From: Cudoniella acicularis
Lineage: Eukaryota; Ascomycota; Leotiomycetes; Helotiales; Helotiaceae
NCBI GenBank assembly: GCA_013054445.1
Contig: JAAMPI010000712.1
Location: 1-27,618, forward strand
Direction: 5' to 3'
DNA: 27,618 nt
The notes under the pieces were generated by a model that did no database searches, had not been told where the DNA came from, and worked only from the letters and a program-made list of their open reading frames with translations. Below are positions 10,570 to 21,944 of this stretch, piece after piece. Positions within the stretch are counted from its first letter, which is position 1. Every line of letters begins with the position of its first letter. The translations under genes and the position numbers were made by a program.

Positions 10570-11263
10570 AGCACAGCAGTCCTGGCGCTTCTACCAGGCT
10601 GCCAACCTGGCTGCCCACGACAGGGCTATTTGTAATCTTACTTCAACTCGGTGTAGATACCCCTCAACCGCCCGGTGTTACCCATTGCAACTGGCCCTAG
10701 CTTGCACGTGTTGGAAAACAAAGTTACACAATTGGCTCTTCCTGCTTATCACTCTTGTTGGATTCTGGGAATGAGGTTGATTCTAAGGCTTCTGTAGCAC
10801 TGCTTGAAGCTTAAATCTTAGTCTGTTGTTGCAGAACCCTTGCTTACAACTCCAACACCAACTTCGATGTGCCCAGCAGTACGCCGAGATTTTGAAGGAA
10901 TACCTAGCAATATGATTTTTCTCCACTTTCCTATGCTTCAGTCCCTATAGAGCCTGGCAACTAGAAGGCTGTTGTCGTTTCGTTTCATAAGGTTGAATTA
11001 TTGATTACTTCATTGGGTCTGAGGGAAGTAAACAGAATGAAGAACCTTGGTCTGATTTGAAGTGGATTCGTTGCAAGGCTTCATATTTCTGTTGGAAACA
11101 AGTAAGATACAATTGGTTTCTATAAAGTGCCACAGAACTTTCATTTTCCTGTTTCCATATCCAAATTCCGCATTCGAATTCCAGCCTCTTCCACCCAACC
11201 ATCACTGCCTCTATTCATATTTTCCAATCGCACAATATATATATCCCTTCCCTTCCTGAAAAT

Positions 11264-11775
11264 ATGTCCGGTCAACTCCTCCGACAATTCGCCTTTCCTG
11301 GCGGGAAAAGAATGTCCCTCTTCCTCGCACAAACCGTAACCGACCAAGGCTACCACCGCGTCGTTGACGCCATCTCCCCCGAAGTCAAAGAAGAAGTTGC
11401 CCGAAAGGCTGAAGCAGCTTTAACGAACACGAAATGGGTTCCTTCCAACATCCAATCTCAAATCGCTAAGGTCGTCCTCACGTAAGCTTTTTTCTTCTTC
11501 TTTTTCCGAAAGAAAAGTTACCCTTTTCTCCCCGTGATGTACAGTACTTTAACTAAATCTTTCCTGAGCAATACAGTTCCCTAGATCACGAAAGCCCGAG
11601 AGATTCAGCGAAACATGCCACCGGTGTTCTTGAAGACGAGTACGGTAATGTCCTAGGGAAAATCCATATTGCGTCGAACCCCGCCGAGCAACAGGTAAGT
11701 TTCATGTCCTTTTGTCACTAAGCAGTATTTTATTTGAGCCGACTGGCTAATGCGTCACAGCCTATGCGTTCTTAA
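11264..11775 (+). CDS. Small conserved fungal protein (116 aa, 3 exons)
   Basis: Exons are 11264-11481, 11577-11694 and 11761-11775. Introns use GTAAGC/ATACAG and GTAAGT/GTCACAG, the second with a CTAAT branch. All phases agree: AC|T makes Thr, giving VLTSLDHESPRD, and the last exon adds only PMRS and a stop. The product starts MSGQLLRQFAFPG, is rich in Ala/Glu/Lys (VKEEVARKAEAALTNT) and contains HATGVLEDEYGNVLGKIHIAS. I recall similar short uncharacterised proteins in other ascomycetes but know no function. No signal peptide or membrane segment is evident. The frame is intact. Confidence 0.8.
11482..11576 (+). other. Intron 1 of small conserved gene
   Basis: GTAAGC donor, pyrimidine-rich 5' part, TTAACTAAA branch-like sequence, ATACAG acceptor. 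Confidence 0.8.
11695..11760 (+). other. Intron 2 of small conserved gene
   Basis: GTAAGT donor, GGCTAATG branch, GTCACAG acceptor; phase 0. Leaves a terminal exon of only 15 nt. Confidence 0.75.
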
Positions 11776-12343
11776 TGTCGAAAGTTTCGTGCTGTAATGT
11801 GATTTCGATTACCGTGTCAGGGGAATTTATTGCGACTGCGAGATTAAACTGTACCTGTTACGTTGTTTTTATTATAAAATTATCTTCAGAGTTACTTACC
11901 TTTTAGTTGAGCACATAGTAGTGCATGATTAAAGCCAATATCAAGACTCTGTTACTGTATCACTGATTAATGGTGGCGCGAATGGGTTGGAAGCCCTTTC
12001 TAGGTGTCTCTTTGTGTTCGACGACTTGACACGTTTTGACCGGCGCGTTTCACCAAGCACCACCCTATTGCTCCGTTTCGAATTTGTGATTCATTTTTAT
12101 TATGAGAGTTAACTCTGTGTAACAGAATATCTAGCTAGTGCTGGATGATTGAATGCTTATATTAGACCAATTACTTTGAACGCCACCTAACGAGTAAACT
12201 GAATTCGAGACTTGAATTAATTAAAAACCCTAGAGTTAATTTTATTTTATTAATTAATTAATATTATATTATTATTAAAGCAATATTTTTAAAGCCATTT
12301 CTTTTTAAAGACTTAATGATAGTATTTATATCAAGTGTATTTC
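11776..12343. other. Intergenic region with repeat copy A and an AT-rich tract
   Basis: Holds the 3' flanks of two convergent genes, the dispersed repeat copy A (12045-12208) and a strongly AT-rich stretch from about 12215 to 12340. No gene seen. Confidence 0.6.
12045..12208 (+). repeat. Dispersed direct repeat, copy A
   Basis: Similar in the same orientation to 22586-22750. Shared words include CCGTTTCGAATT, TTTTTATTAT, TAGTGCTGGATGATTG, ATGCTTATATTA, CCAATTACTT and AAACTGAATTCGA, with point changes and small indels between them. Not a coding match; identity of the element unknown. Confidence 0.75.
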
Positions 12344-13006
12344 TTATTTGCCTAGCAATTGACAAATTATTTTTACTAAAATATTGAAAACATCCTGATC
12401 ATTCCCAGATTTCATACTATCAACGACTAGAACTGGGTCAAAGATTTTCCAGACTGGGAAAAGTTCCCCAATTTGCAAAGGCCCGATTCTTGTGAAAGCG
12501 TCCCTCATAGAAGACCCTTGCAACTTTTCAAAATCTGCTTCCGTCACCCTTGGTGCCCTTGGTGGACCCTTGGTCCTCTCTAGTATAGCGGCTAACTTGG
12601 CACAATAAAGGATCATGGCTGCCAGCCCTGCCGCCCGCGCGCTTGCCACCCCGGAGTCTGGCTTTCTTTCAGACTGGCTTTGGACACTATCCTTCGGCTT
12701 TTCCGCGAAGTTTCCGGGAAACATAAAGTCAGGCTGGCTTGCTTTAAACGCGCTCATCGTAGTTTCGTCAAACGCGCCGATCGTAATTATGGATCGGATA
12801 TCGAACGCTGCAGGATATGAGGGCTCAGAGGTGTGGTCGTTATGCTGATCACAAAACATGATAATATTACTATGCGCCGCATCCCATAATACATTCTCCA
12901 ACTTATGCAAATCCTTATGGACCTCATCATTACGCCGAGAGTCAAGAGAAATACTCCACGGCATTAAAATGATGTTGACATTTCGGACTACGGCATCGTT
13001 GATTGC

Positions 13007-13073
13007 CTTTTAAAAAATTGTTAGCATCATCGAAAGTTTGAAATGTAGAGAGGGGTGGGAAAGAGGAAGATAC
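13007..13073 (-). other. Intron 3 of ankyrin-S8 gene
   Basis: GTATCT donor, TGCTAACAA branch, AAAAG acceptor; phase 0. Joins KSAVL to AINDAVVRNVNIILMPWS, a typical S8 segment. Confidence 0.8.
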
Positions 13074-13538
13074 CAGGACTGCACTCTTAACGGAGACCTG
13101 AGTCACATTGCGCCGGTCGGTCTCGATTCTAAAGAAGTGGATTTTTGCGAGAGGACAAATGTGCAGAATCATACGAGCCATTATCGTTCCATGCCCTGTC
13201 GTGCTCCCATAGCCAGGTGCGTTTTCGTGATCTGGCCCAGGAATGATCTTCCCCAGCAGTACCGCGTCGAGAATATCCACGCCGTCATCAATCAGCGCGA
13301 CCGAGACAGGTTCTGGATCGTCCTTGATGGCTTTTTTAATGAAATTGACCATGTGGCGGAGCTGCTCCATGCAGTCAAGCCACCTGTATTCGGCCCCTAT
13401 TTTGATTGGAGGACCTTCTGTAATGCCACTTTCTGGTCTGGGATAGGTGATATCCATATTAATATCCGGTCGAAGGGCATGTAGCCGGTCACGAAATGTT
13501 TCCATGTTTGAGCGGGTGTGATGGAGACTCTCTAGGCC

Positions 13539-13605
13539 CTTTGTGATGGTTAGTTCTGGCGACACATTCTGTAAACTTTGGCGACAGTGCCTTATAGCAA
13601 CGCAC
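13539..13605 (-). other. Intron 2 of ankyrin-S8 gene
   Basis: GTGCGT donor, AACTAACC branch, CACAAAG acceptor; phase 0, joining LVAQQ to GLESLHH. Confidence 0.8.
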
Positions 13606-14099
13606 CTGTTGGGCGACCAAGTCCACACGCCTCAACTGCTTCAATCTTGGGAGTCCTTCTGGTTCACTCCAGGCCCTCAAGACCGCATTATTTCCACTCC
13701 ATTTGAGGCGAAGCCACCTGAGGTTCCGACAAGCTCTGTAGATCGTTTCCGGGCACAGGTCAACCTTGCACCAATCTAAGATTTCAACATCGAAATCAGG
13801 TAATGCTGTCTGTATAACTTCGTCGCTGTGTGCGATTTGACCAGTGTCATCATGAACGGTGACCTTGAGAATACGCCTCACACCTTTCTCGTTTTTGAGC
13901 CACTGGAAGAAGAAAAGCATATCGCTGCGTCCAATACCATCGTTTGAGTCCGCCCAAGGTTGTGGATCTACTTTGTAATCTCCTCGCAATGTGACATACC
14001 GTAGCATGTCATCGTACTCATGGTTTGAGTAACCTTGCCGGAAACGATCTGGATCAATCGTCGTCGATTCATTGAGAAATTCGAAGTTAATTTTTCGGC

Positions 14100-14163
14100 C
14101 TGATAGGTGGTTAGGAATGACGCTCCGGTTGCGAATAGTAGACATCTGTTGCAAGGGGCTCAC
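14100..14163 (-). other. Intron 1 of ankyrin-S8 gene
   Basis: GTGAGC donor, CCTAACC branch, CTATCAG acceptor; the split codon G|GC gives NIEGRKINFEF. Confidence 0.8.
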
Positions 14164-15099
14164 CCTCGATGTTATATCCGTAGAGAAACCTTACAGCCAT
14201 TTCCTGGTTTCTTGTCCCGTAGAGGGTTGTGCGTAGGTTGTGCAACTTTAGTTCACACCGGATCCTCTCTGCACTCTCCTTTGTAACTGTCTCTTGTAAC
14301 TTCTTGACTCGCTTACGGGAGGGATTGCTGGCCGATTTTTGGTTCGATAAAGCCTCATCCTCCTGCTTCCGGTGGGCGTAGAGTGTTTCCATATGGTATT
14401 GATATGCCGAAAAGCGGTTTGGGGATAGTCAGCAACGTCTAGGGCCGCTCCACACTGTCTTAAGATCTCCTGAACGATGCCAAGCTGCGAGTCCGTGCAT
14501 CGGACGTATTCGACTGCGACATGGAGTGGCGTACGGCCCTGGCTGTCCTGGCAAAAGAATATTTGCTCTGTCGCCCGCTTGATCAACTGAATGGTTACAT
14601 CCACCGGGATATTGCTCCTAACTGCTGCATGTAGACAACTCTCACTCTGTCTACCCCCTTTGATCATAAGGATTTTGTCAATCTCCTTAACTGTCTCGCA
14701 CATGGTCTTCACAGCGTCAGCATTATCTTTATAAATTGCGGTGTGTAGGGGAGTGGTGCCGGACAGGTCCCGTTCTTCCATGAGTTCGGGGTATTTCTGG
14801 ATGAGAAGTCGAATGAGCGCCCTCATATTGCTAGAACCAGAAGTCTTGTTTACCGCGAGGTGTAGGAGATTCATGCCGTCGGAATTCCTCGACTGCAATT
14901 GACTTCCATTTTCATCTATGAATTTCTTGCGTTCTTCGTATGTATCGATCTTGAGCTCTCCGGACTCTAATCCTCTTCTAATGTCGTAAAAATACTCTTC
15001 AGCGAGGTCGTCCACCACCGTGAGGAGCTCTTCCAAATCCTCGAGGCCCCCATCAACCTCCTCCTTGGCAGAATCTTCGTGAGCGAGCTTTCCAGACAT

Positions 15100-15851
15100 G
15101 TCAGGCTCGTCCTCTATCGAAAAGGTCAGAACTTCTGTTAATATATCGTTGAGACAGTGCGTCTAAATGATGGAATCGGCGAAGTTTTGAGCGGCCAGGC
15201 TCTCGTAGTCTTGAGTACAGCACAGGAACGACTTTGTTTTGATAGGAGGCTAAGCCCCTCCGTTCCGTGGGCCTATTTCATCCTTATCATGTACGGATGA
15301 AGACTGTAACTTTATCCAATCATCTGGCGAGCTTGCACATGTAGCCAGGCAGCCTCCTCGACTCGGTCTCGGTGGCGTTCGGCAGTAATCCCACTGGCTC
15401 GTAGGTCGCTGGGTATATTGCGTATTCCTGTGAGTTGCAGATTTCTCTTCGTCTCCTCCGGACATATGGCCATTCTAAGCTTAGTATTTCGATGATGGTT
15501 GGGTTATTCTGCGTTGCCGTAGGTAATCACAGGGCAGATGTTTTTCAGCTCTTGCGTTACACAGCATCTGGAGGCGCCCTCTGACGGCTGAGGGTGCCTT
15601 ACGCACGGAATTTGGTATTCATTGGCAAATTTTTCCACACATACTTCATGAGGGTTTGGGGGCCAACGCAGCCTTTCATAGCGGGACGGCATCAGACGCA
15701 TACTCGAGCATTGACCCCGACATCTCCCACCAGAATAGCACGAGTACGGTTGGTGATGCCGGCTCCCAGCTAACCGACACTCAACCTTCAAAACCCCTCC
15801 AAAAAACCTACGATCATTGTTGTTTTGGCCAATCCTGAGGTAGAAGTCAAG
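15100..15851. other. Divergent intergenic region between the two ankyrin genes
   Basis: About 750 nt separating the starts of the ankyrin-S8 gene (minus) and the membrane-ankyrin gene (plus); it must hold both promoters. Minus-strand frames at 15250-15465 and 15504-15863 lack motifs and look like chance. No bidirectional element was recognised. Confidence 0.6.
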
Positions 15852-16777
15852 ATGCTCACTCACACTGTCATCTTACTTTCATTAGCTGCACGAGTGTCTA
15901 CATTGACAACCCCGCAGCAGTGGGATACTTTCACCAATAATTTTGCCACGGATCTTGCCCCAGTCATCGTTCTCTTTGGTGAGCAGGTCTCCAAACAATT
16001 CCTGAGTGAGTCGACAAGCTTCTGGGATAACATAATCTTCGGGATCGCTCCCATCGGCGTCCTCACTGCAATCGTTTCGGCGATCCGGTTATACGGGGAT
16101 GCCTCGCTGAAAGCGTTCATTGGGAGGGCGCAAGAAGCGCATGGGGAAGCAGAGGCAGAGCTGTGCTCATCTACTAGTGAGGACGTTTTGTGAACTGTGG
16201 TCGAACGGAGGGATATGCCGCGTCTTTGGGCGCCCAAGGATCCTCGAGTTCTTTTACATTTCCCGGGAAAGGAGATTTTTATCCAATATTTAAGAAGAGA
16301 ATTAGCACACGGCCCTCCACTTGTGGCATCTATCTCCCTAAGAACTTACTTTCCGCCAAAGAGCACGCCGATGGGGGCGAGGAGAAGGAAGGAGACGAAG
16401 ACGATATGACCATCTACCCTGAGAGTAACTGGACAGAAATACCGCCGAGAAGTCCTCAGAACCAGCGAAATGCTATGGAACGAGCGAAACTAGAGACATT
16501 CGCACCCCATCCAAATCTCGGTCTGAATATTGGGATAAAGGGGGTCCCAAGCCCAATCCTTCCAGTTATCGCTGTAGTTGGAATATGTTTACAAGCGAGC
16601 TTCTTCGTATATGCTACATGGGCAACTTTCTATGATTTAGCACTGTACGAGGACGGAGACAGGCCAAGCTTATGGTCATTCTGCCTTGCTACTTCGGGAA
16701 CAGCATCCCTTGTGCTGGGAATGATTCTCTGTGCCTTGTTGATTGAGCGGATGTCAACTGAAAGGAGATTCAGACAG

Positions 16778-16843
16778 GTTCGGCGTGACTCTTTCATCGC
16801 TCATTTAGCCGAATGGACTGCTAACATAATTACTCATACGTAG
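16778..16843 (+). other. Intron 1 of membrane-ankyrin gene
   Basis: GTTCGG donor (weak), TGCTAACAT branch, TACGTAG acceptor. The length of 66 keeps the phase and removes the stop at 16841; joins RRFRQ to NSTGNTVMFWLQPGG. Confidence 0.7.
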
Positions 16844-17261
16844 AACTCAACTGGCAACACTGTCATGTTTTGGCTGCAACCGGGTGGACAGCGCGTCGGA
16901 GACCAGCTCTTTAACGCATTTGCATACTCGGAGGAAAAGAAAGAATTCATGACATCATGGAAGGCGGATCTTGTTAGTAAAATCGGTGTCCGCGATACTA
17001 AATCCACACTGGTCCTCTGGGTGGCACTCATATCATCTACTTGTGGTTTCATCTGTCAGTTCGTGGGTTTCCGCGGCTTACATGGATCCATTGCCCTGTA
17101 TCAATTGGCGATAACCCTGTGTATGGCGATTACTCGTGCTCTTCTTCGATTCAGGCGTCTTAATGCGGAGCAGAACAGGTTGAAAGCCCGAGTCGGTATC
17201 GAAGGGCACGAACTGGATTGGCAGGCATTTAATCTTGAGAATCCTCATAAGGAATCTTCCC

Positions 17262-17325
17262 GTCAGTATAAACAGCCCGCCTCTTTTCTTAAATCGCATT
17301 CGCTAAGTGTGCTGTCGTCAAACAG
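17262..17325 (+). other. Intron 2 of membrane-ankyrin gene
   Basis: GTCAGT donor, CGCTAAGTG branch, AAACAG acceptor. The split codon C|AG gives ESSQGWFIVDD. Confidence 0.75.
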
Positions 17326-19080
17326 AGGGTTGGTTTATCGTGGACGATCCCACACCCCTAGAAAAGCCCGAAAGCCTGAAAGACAACACACTGGAGACTG
17401 ACGAGGGTGTCGATCTAGCTTCTCGTGGAAAACAAATTGTCAGCTTTCGTATCCGGGACGGCCGCGACATAGATTCAGTTCGGTGCGCGCAGCAAGCGGT
17501 AACCTGGGCGAGCAGCAATGAAGCAAATGGCGACCAGCCAAACGAAGCTGCGAAACTCATGCACTACAGATCCCGTCTTGCTTACTTGACGGGTGACGCC
17601 ATCCAAGCAGCCGACCAAAGATGGGATACCGAAGTCCGAGATATGGCTATGCACCTTCAGGAGGCGATACAAGAGTCTGCAGGATATATATTCTCGAACA
17701 TGAAGCTATTGAAAGGCTGGAGGGATTCTCACGCACTGGCGTGGTCAACAACGTGCTTCATGCACGAGCCCCCTAGACGATTCTCACAAGACCCCATCCC
17801 ACCCGCTCCGGCTCTGTCTGTCCATTTTCTTATGTTTCGCAATGCTGGTGTGTGGGAAATCAGCAAATATCAGCTCGAAGCTGTCCTGGGTCTATGGCAC
17901 TGGTCTCTGAAGCAATTAGACTATCCGGAAGACCTTTTTAGGAGGAAAATCTTCATGTTAGGACAACAGAGTAAACGAAACGACCTTGCCTCTGCTATTC
18001 GTCTCTGGGTTACCCAAACACACCACATATATCCAGATCCCGTTCAACCTCCCTATTCACCGTCTCCAAACCCTCCCACCGGTTTGTTCCAAGTTCCAAT
18101 CACCTCACCCACGCCTTTGGATGATTTTATTACTTCAAGTGGCTCGCATTATCCCACAACTCTTTCAGTTTCACTGAGAACGGCACTTGGACCGACGCAA
18201 GAAGACGGGCAGGCGGATCCAACATGTCTGTCTATCCCAACCAAAAGCTCTCTATTACAGCTGATCGCTCAGGACATATTCGCAATTTTTATTACCAGGG
18301 TCGCAGGCGTTCTGGAACGGTTGGAAGGCGTAGAGCCCTGGACGGGTCAGGGTCAGACGACCACGATTGGCATCGGCGGAACCTTGTCTGATCAACCATA
18401 TCGTGGAATAATGAACGCACATGTTCAAACCATTGCCGACATATTCGTCTCATCTGGACTTGGCTCACGGGAAGATGCATTGGCAAGCGTAATTCCGCCT
18501 CTGCTGCAAAGATCAAAACTGCCTGATCTTGACGAGGTCACGGAAACTTTGCTCTCGGCGGCCAAAAGTCTCCGGCGGAACAGCAAATTCGAGCAAGGAG
18601 AGAATCTGCTCCGATGGCTACTGAACAGCTTGCCCCCCAGATTTCAGGAGAGAGCTGTGAGGGGGCTGGGCGAGCTGTACCGCAAGGCTATTCAATCCCC
18701 AGAAGAATCCGAACAGAAATTCGCCCGGAATTGCTTCGCGACTATGACCGCAACCGACAGCCTCTCTGAGAATTGGCCGATTCAGACGGAAACCTTGGAC
18801 ACGATCGGCCATTATAAAAATCGCTCAGGACCGCTTTGAAAAAGCCGGCAATTCCGGCGGAAGGCAGCTTTCAGACCTAGAGAAGGTGTTGAAGGATTTG
18901 GATTCACAACCACCGAGGCCTTTAGGACTGACCTTGGCATATGAATTCAAGCTTACCGGAGCCACGCCACACCAAGTTCTCCACATTCTCAAATGGGCTG
19001 TCCGCGTCAAGTGCCCTGAGCTAGTCGAAGATTTGTGGAAAGATCCAAGAGATCTCGTAAACAAGATCGATGATGAGAAT

Positions 19081-21196
19081 CTACCGCCACTGTTCTGGGC
19101 GATCGGTGAGAATTTTGAAGAGGAAACTTTCCAATCTCTCCTCGAGTGGCCAAAGGTAAACGTGAACTTACGAGGCAGAAATGGAAAAACACCTCTCATT
19201 TTGGCAAGTGAAGAAGGGAACACCAAGGCAGTCGACCTGTTGCTGCAGCACGGAGCCCTTACTGAGCTTGCGGATTTGTCTGGGGATACAGCTCTGCGAT
19301 TGGCGGTGGAGAACAAGCACGAAGACGTAGTAAAACGGCTGCTACAGGCGGGAGCAGATATACTAGCCCAGATAGGCACACCATACACTACCGTACTGCA
19401 TACAGCAGTAGAGTTGAGCCCCGGACTAGTTGAGCTGTTGTTAAAGTACAGAGCCGATACCGAGCTGAGAGATCGCTCCAATCGAACGCCGCTTTTCGTT
19501 GCGGCACTTAAAGGTGATTACAAATCGGCTGACCTCTTGCTGAAATATGGGGCCGACGCCGAGGCAAAGAACAAAAATAACAAAACAGCTCTCCAAGTAG
19601 CTGTTGAGCGCGGCTACGAGACTGTAGTAGCGCGGCTGCTGGATGCCAACGCCAACGCCAACGCCAACATACATGATGAAACTTCTACGGCATTACTTCA
19701 TGCGGCTGCAGCGTCGGGAGCCAAGACGGTAGTCGAGCTGCTCTTGAAGCACGAAGCCAATACAGAGGCCGAGGACGAAAACGGCCGAACACCTCTCCTA
19801 GTTGCACTCGAGAAGGGCCACGAGGAAGTGGCAGAGCTGCTGCTACTAGGTCATGCCAATCCAAATACTCCTGGTGGAAGCCAGAAAAGCAGCCCGTTGC
19901 ACCTAGCGGTTCAATCGGGTAGCGAGAGGATAGTCAACCTGCTGTTGGAGAACAAAGCCGATATCGAGTCGACGGACGCAGGGGGACAACCGGCTCTCAT
20001 CCATGCGGTGAAGAAAGACAGAGGGAAAATAATTAAGCTCCTTCTAGACGCGAAGGCGAATGCGAACGCGCGGGATGGAGAAGGTAACACGGCGTTGCAT
20101 TTGGCCACGCAACGTAACAGCTATGAAGTAGTTGACCTCATGCTAAGTCATGGGGCTGAATTAGAGTCAAAGGATTCGATTAACCGAACGCCACTCATTT
20201 TGGCACTTGAGATCGAGCGCGACAGGATGTCTTCTACTGCGAATGGAGTGAGGGTGGTAAAGCGTCTGCTCGAAGCTGGGGCGAATTCCAATGCGCAATG
20301 GGGAGATCACGGCAGTGCTCTGCATTTAGCCGTTCAGGGCGGGAGCAAGGTATTAGTCAAGTTCCTCTTGGATCACGGAACTGAGAAAGAGCTGAAGGAT
20401 GGGGGGGAATCGCACGCCCCTTCTGCTTGCAGCTGAGAGCGGGGATGGCGGGAAGGGACAAGAAGAGATCGTGCAGTGCCTCTTACGGGCAGGGGCAGAT
20501 CCAAGCGCTCGGGGAGGAGAGTATGGCAACCCTCTCCAGGCAGCGTCATACCGAGCACAAGAAGAGATAGTTAAACAACTGTTGCTGGCGGGGGCGGATG
20601 TGAACTCGGAAGGTGGAATATATGGCCACGCACTTCAGGCGGCTGTAGCAGCATGGAGTGGAGAGGAGGTTGTAGAGATGCTGCTAGTCGAAGGGGCGGA
20701 TATGAACGCAGCTGGCGGGAAACATAAGAGCGCACTGCACGCTGCGTTAAAATGTGGTCGTAAGAAGGTATTGAGCTTACTATTGAAGCAAGGAGCCAAC
20801 CCCGAGTCGGAGGATGATATGGGTCGGACAGCTCTTTTATCTGCGATCGAAAGTGGTGATAAGAAAGTGGTTTTGCAACTATTGAAGCATCAAGCAGAAA
20901 CAGAGTCAACGGATCGGGAAGGCAGGACTGCACTTCTGGCAGCCGTTGACAGCGGGGATAAGGAGTTGGTCAAGCTTCTACTGCAGTATCACGCCAGGAC
21001 AGACGCGAAAGATAAACTGGGCCGAACGCCTTTCTTGCTGGCGGTCGAGAAGAGTCACGACGAGATTGCGGAGTTGCTGCTTGAGGCCAAGTCGGACGTC
21101 AACGTTGAGGGCGGGCGGTACGGAAATGCATTACAGGCGGCACTATATAAGGGCGATAGAAAGATGGTAGAGCAGTTGAGAGCAGCTGGGGCTCGG
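19081..21196 (+). repeat. Array of about 20 ankyrin repeats of two subtypes
   Basis: Tandem 33-residue units inside the last exon. Most follow the xGRTPLxxAVExGHExVVxLLL pattern. Repeats near 20520-20620, 20605-20720 and 21110-21190 follow a second type, GGxYGNxLQAA, familiar from fungal NLR-linked ankyrin domains. One unit near 20190-20300 carries an insertion of about eight residues. Confidence 0.85.
19645..19668 (+). repeat. (GCCAAC)x4 hexanucleotide repeat
   Basis: Four perfect tandem copies within the ankyrin coding exon, encoding Ala-Asn four times. The length is a multiple of three, so copy-number change would keep frame. Confidence 0.9.
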
Positions 21197-21226
21197 CGAC
21201 CAATAGAGTGGTCTTCCTTCAATTGA

Positions 21227-21944
21227 GTCTTGTTTTTAGATCACAAGATAGGTGGCTAGGGGAATGCCTAATTTTCCAGCACCTTGGATTTTCAGGTGGC
21301 AAGGCACAACGGTGTCCTAAAAGCTAACTGCCTTTTCCGTAGCACCTCACTGTGGCACGGTTTTCTTCCCAGGTAAAAATGCTAGAAGCTACTTAATTTT
21401 GATGGAAATTTGCTAAAATGGGCTTAAGCGAAGGGCCCCAATGCACCATATCAAGTTACCTAGTACTAGTCATATCACATCCTATTCTCCCTACCCAAAT
21501 TCCTTAAAGATTTCACATTTTGCAACAATCACGTGAGCGCCTTGTAGATAAGCAAGAGAAAACAAGGTCGTTCTATATTTCCTAAGTTAGCCTGCACAAG
21601 GAATTCAGCCGCTACTACGGTCAAGGCGAAATGCGAGATAGAAATTACCCCGTATTTTTATTAATTTCAAAGAATAAACAATATTAAATTCGTTCTCAAG
21701 TCAATGTTCGATGTAGACTACAGCTATGTAGTAGGCTGCTTTACTTAGTCTTTATGACAGGGCCATTTAAAAAAGCAATCATCAACTTTGATTATCCTGT
21801 CTTCTAGATGCGACTAGATCGTCGGATAGATAACTTCGAGAGTTCTAGTATCAGGCAGGTTTAACTATTAACTAATTCTGAAACCATTACCATATACACT
21901 TGATGCATGACACTGTATAATATTAATTCAATTTTAACTAAATA
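21227..21944. other. Intergenic region with no gene seen
   Basis: About 720 nt, AT-rich from about 21650. It should hold the 3' flank of the ankyrin gene and, if the NACHT remnant was once complete, its missing 5' part; no Walker A (GxxxxGKS/T) coding sequence was found here. Confidence 0.55.

Larger units (their letters stand above)
9936..11263. other. Divergent intergenic region between kinase and small conserved gene
   Basis: About 1.3 kb between two head-to-head genes, so both promoters should lie here. It contains a TGACGTAA element and a 9-bp perfect inverted repeat, listed separately. Short frames on both strands lack motifs. No tRNA or transposon signal was seen. Confidence 0.6.
12344..15099 (-). 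pseudogene. Ankyrin-S8 subtilase protein, frameshifted and lacking the nucleophile Ser
   Basis: NLR-associated type of fungal protein: N-terminal ankyrin repeats, a linker and a C-terminal peptidase S8 (subtilisin) domain. Exons from the 5' end: 15099-14164, 14099-13606, 13538-13074, 13006-12344. Introns have GTGAGC, GTGCGT and GTATCT donors and clear CTAAC branches. One base is missing near 14427-14434: GAALDVAD is followed by LSPNRFSAYQYHMETLYAH in another frame. With one base restored the exon phases sum correctly to 852 residues. Ankyrin-type units (NLLHLAV, TPLHTAI, SCLHAAV, TPLHVAV) cover about residues 75-270. Subtilase marks: IDDGVD (Asp, about 560) and GHGTIMA (His, about 592). The serine region reads PDSGVASARAAGLAA where relatives have GSSVATALAAGLAA, so no Ser precedes Val-Ala. 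Probably a pseudoprotease as well as frameshifted. No signal peptide, so likely intracellular. Confidence 0.82.
15852..21226 (+). pseudogene. Membrane-anchored ankyrin-repeat protein, with several one-base frameshifts
   Basis: Large fungal protein: N-terminal region with several membrane segments, a middle domain, then about 20 ankyrin repeats; about 1,750 codons. ATG 15852 precedes a hydrophobic leader and FATDLAPVIVLFGEQVSKQF, a signature I recall from this family. Exons are 15852-16777, 16844-17261 and 17326-21226. Membrane stretches include NIIFGIAPIGVLTAIVSAI, ILPVIAVVGICLQASFFVYA, ATSGTASLVLGMILCALLI and STLVLWVALISSTCGFICQF. Frame changes: T4 at 16186-16189 (VLtoVCELW), another near 16250-16280, A5 at 18816-18820 (HYKNR to KIAQDRFEKAG), G7 at 20401-20407 (KDGG to NRTPLLLAA). 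Between shifts the sequence is well conserved, so this is either a recent break or homopolymer sequencing error. Probable role is self/non-self or stress recognition, by domain analogy only. Confidence 0.82.

Noticed and set aside
10537..10620. Possible tRNA-like fold in the GC-richer stretch
   Set aside because: No T-loop GGTTCGA-type consensus and no cloverleaf could be made.
12215..12340. AT-rich tract as a possible origin or centromere-like element
   Set aside because: Only base composition supports it; ordinary AT-rich intergenic or decayed repeat DNA is enough.
15504..15863. 119-codon minus-strand frame in the divergent intergenic region
   Set aside because: No motif, overlaps the start of the membrane-ankyrin gene, no sensible splice structure.
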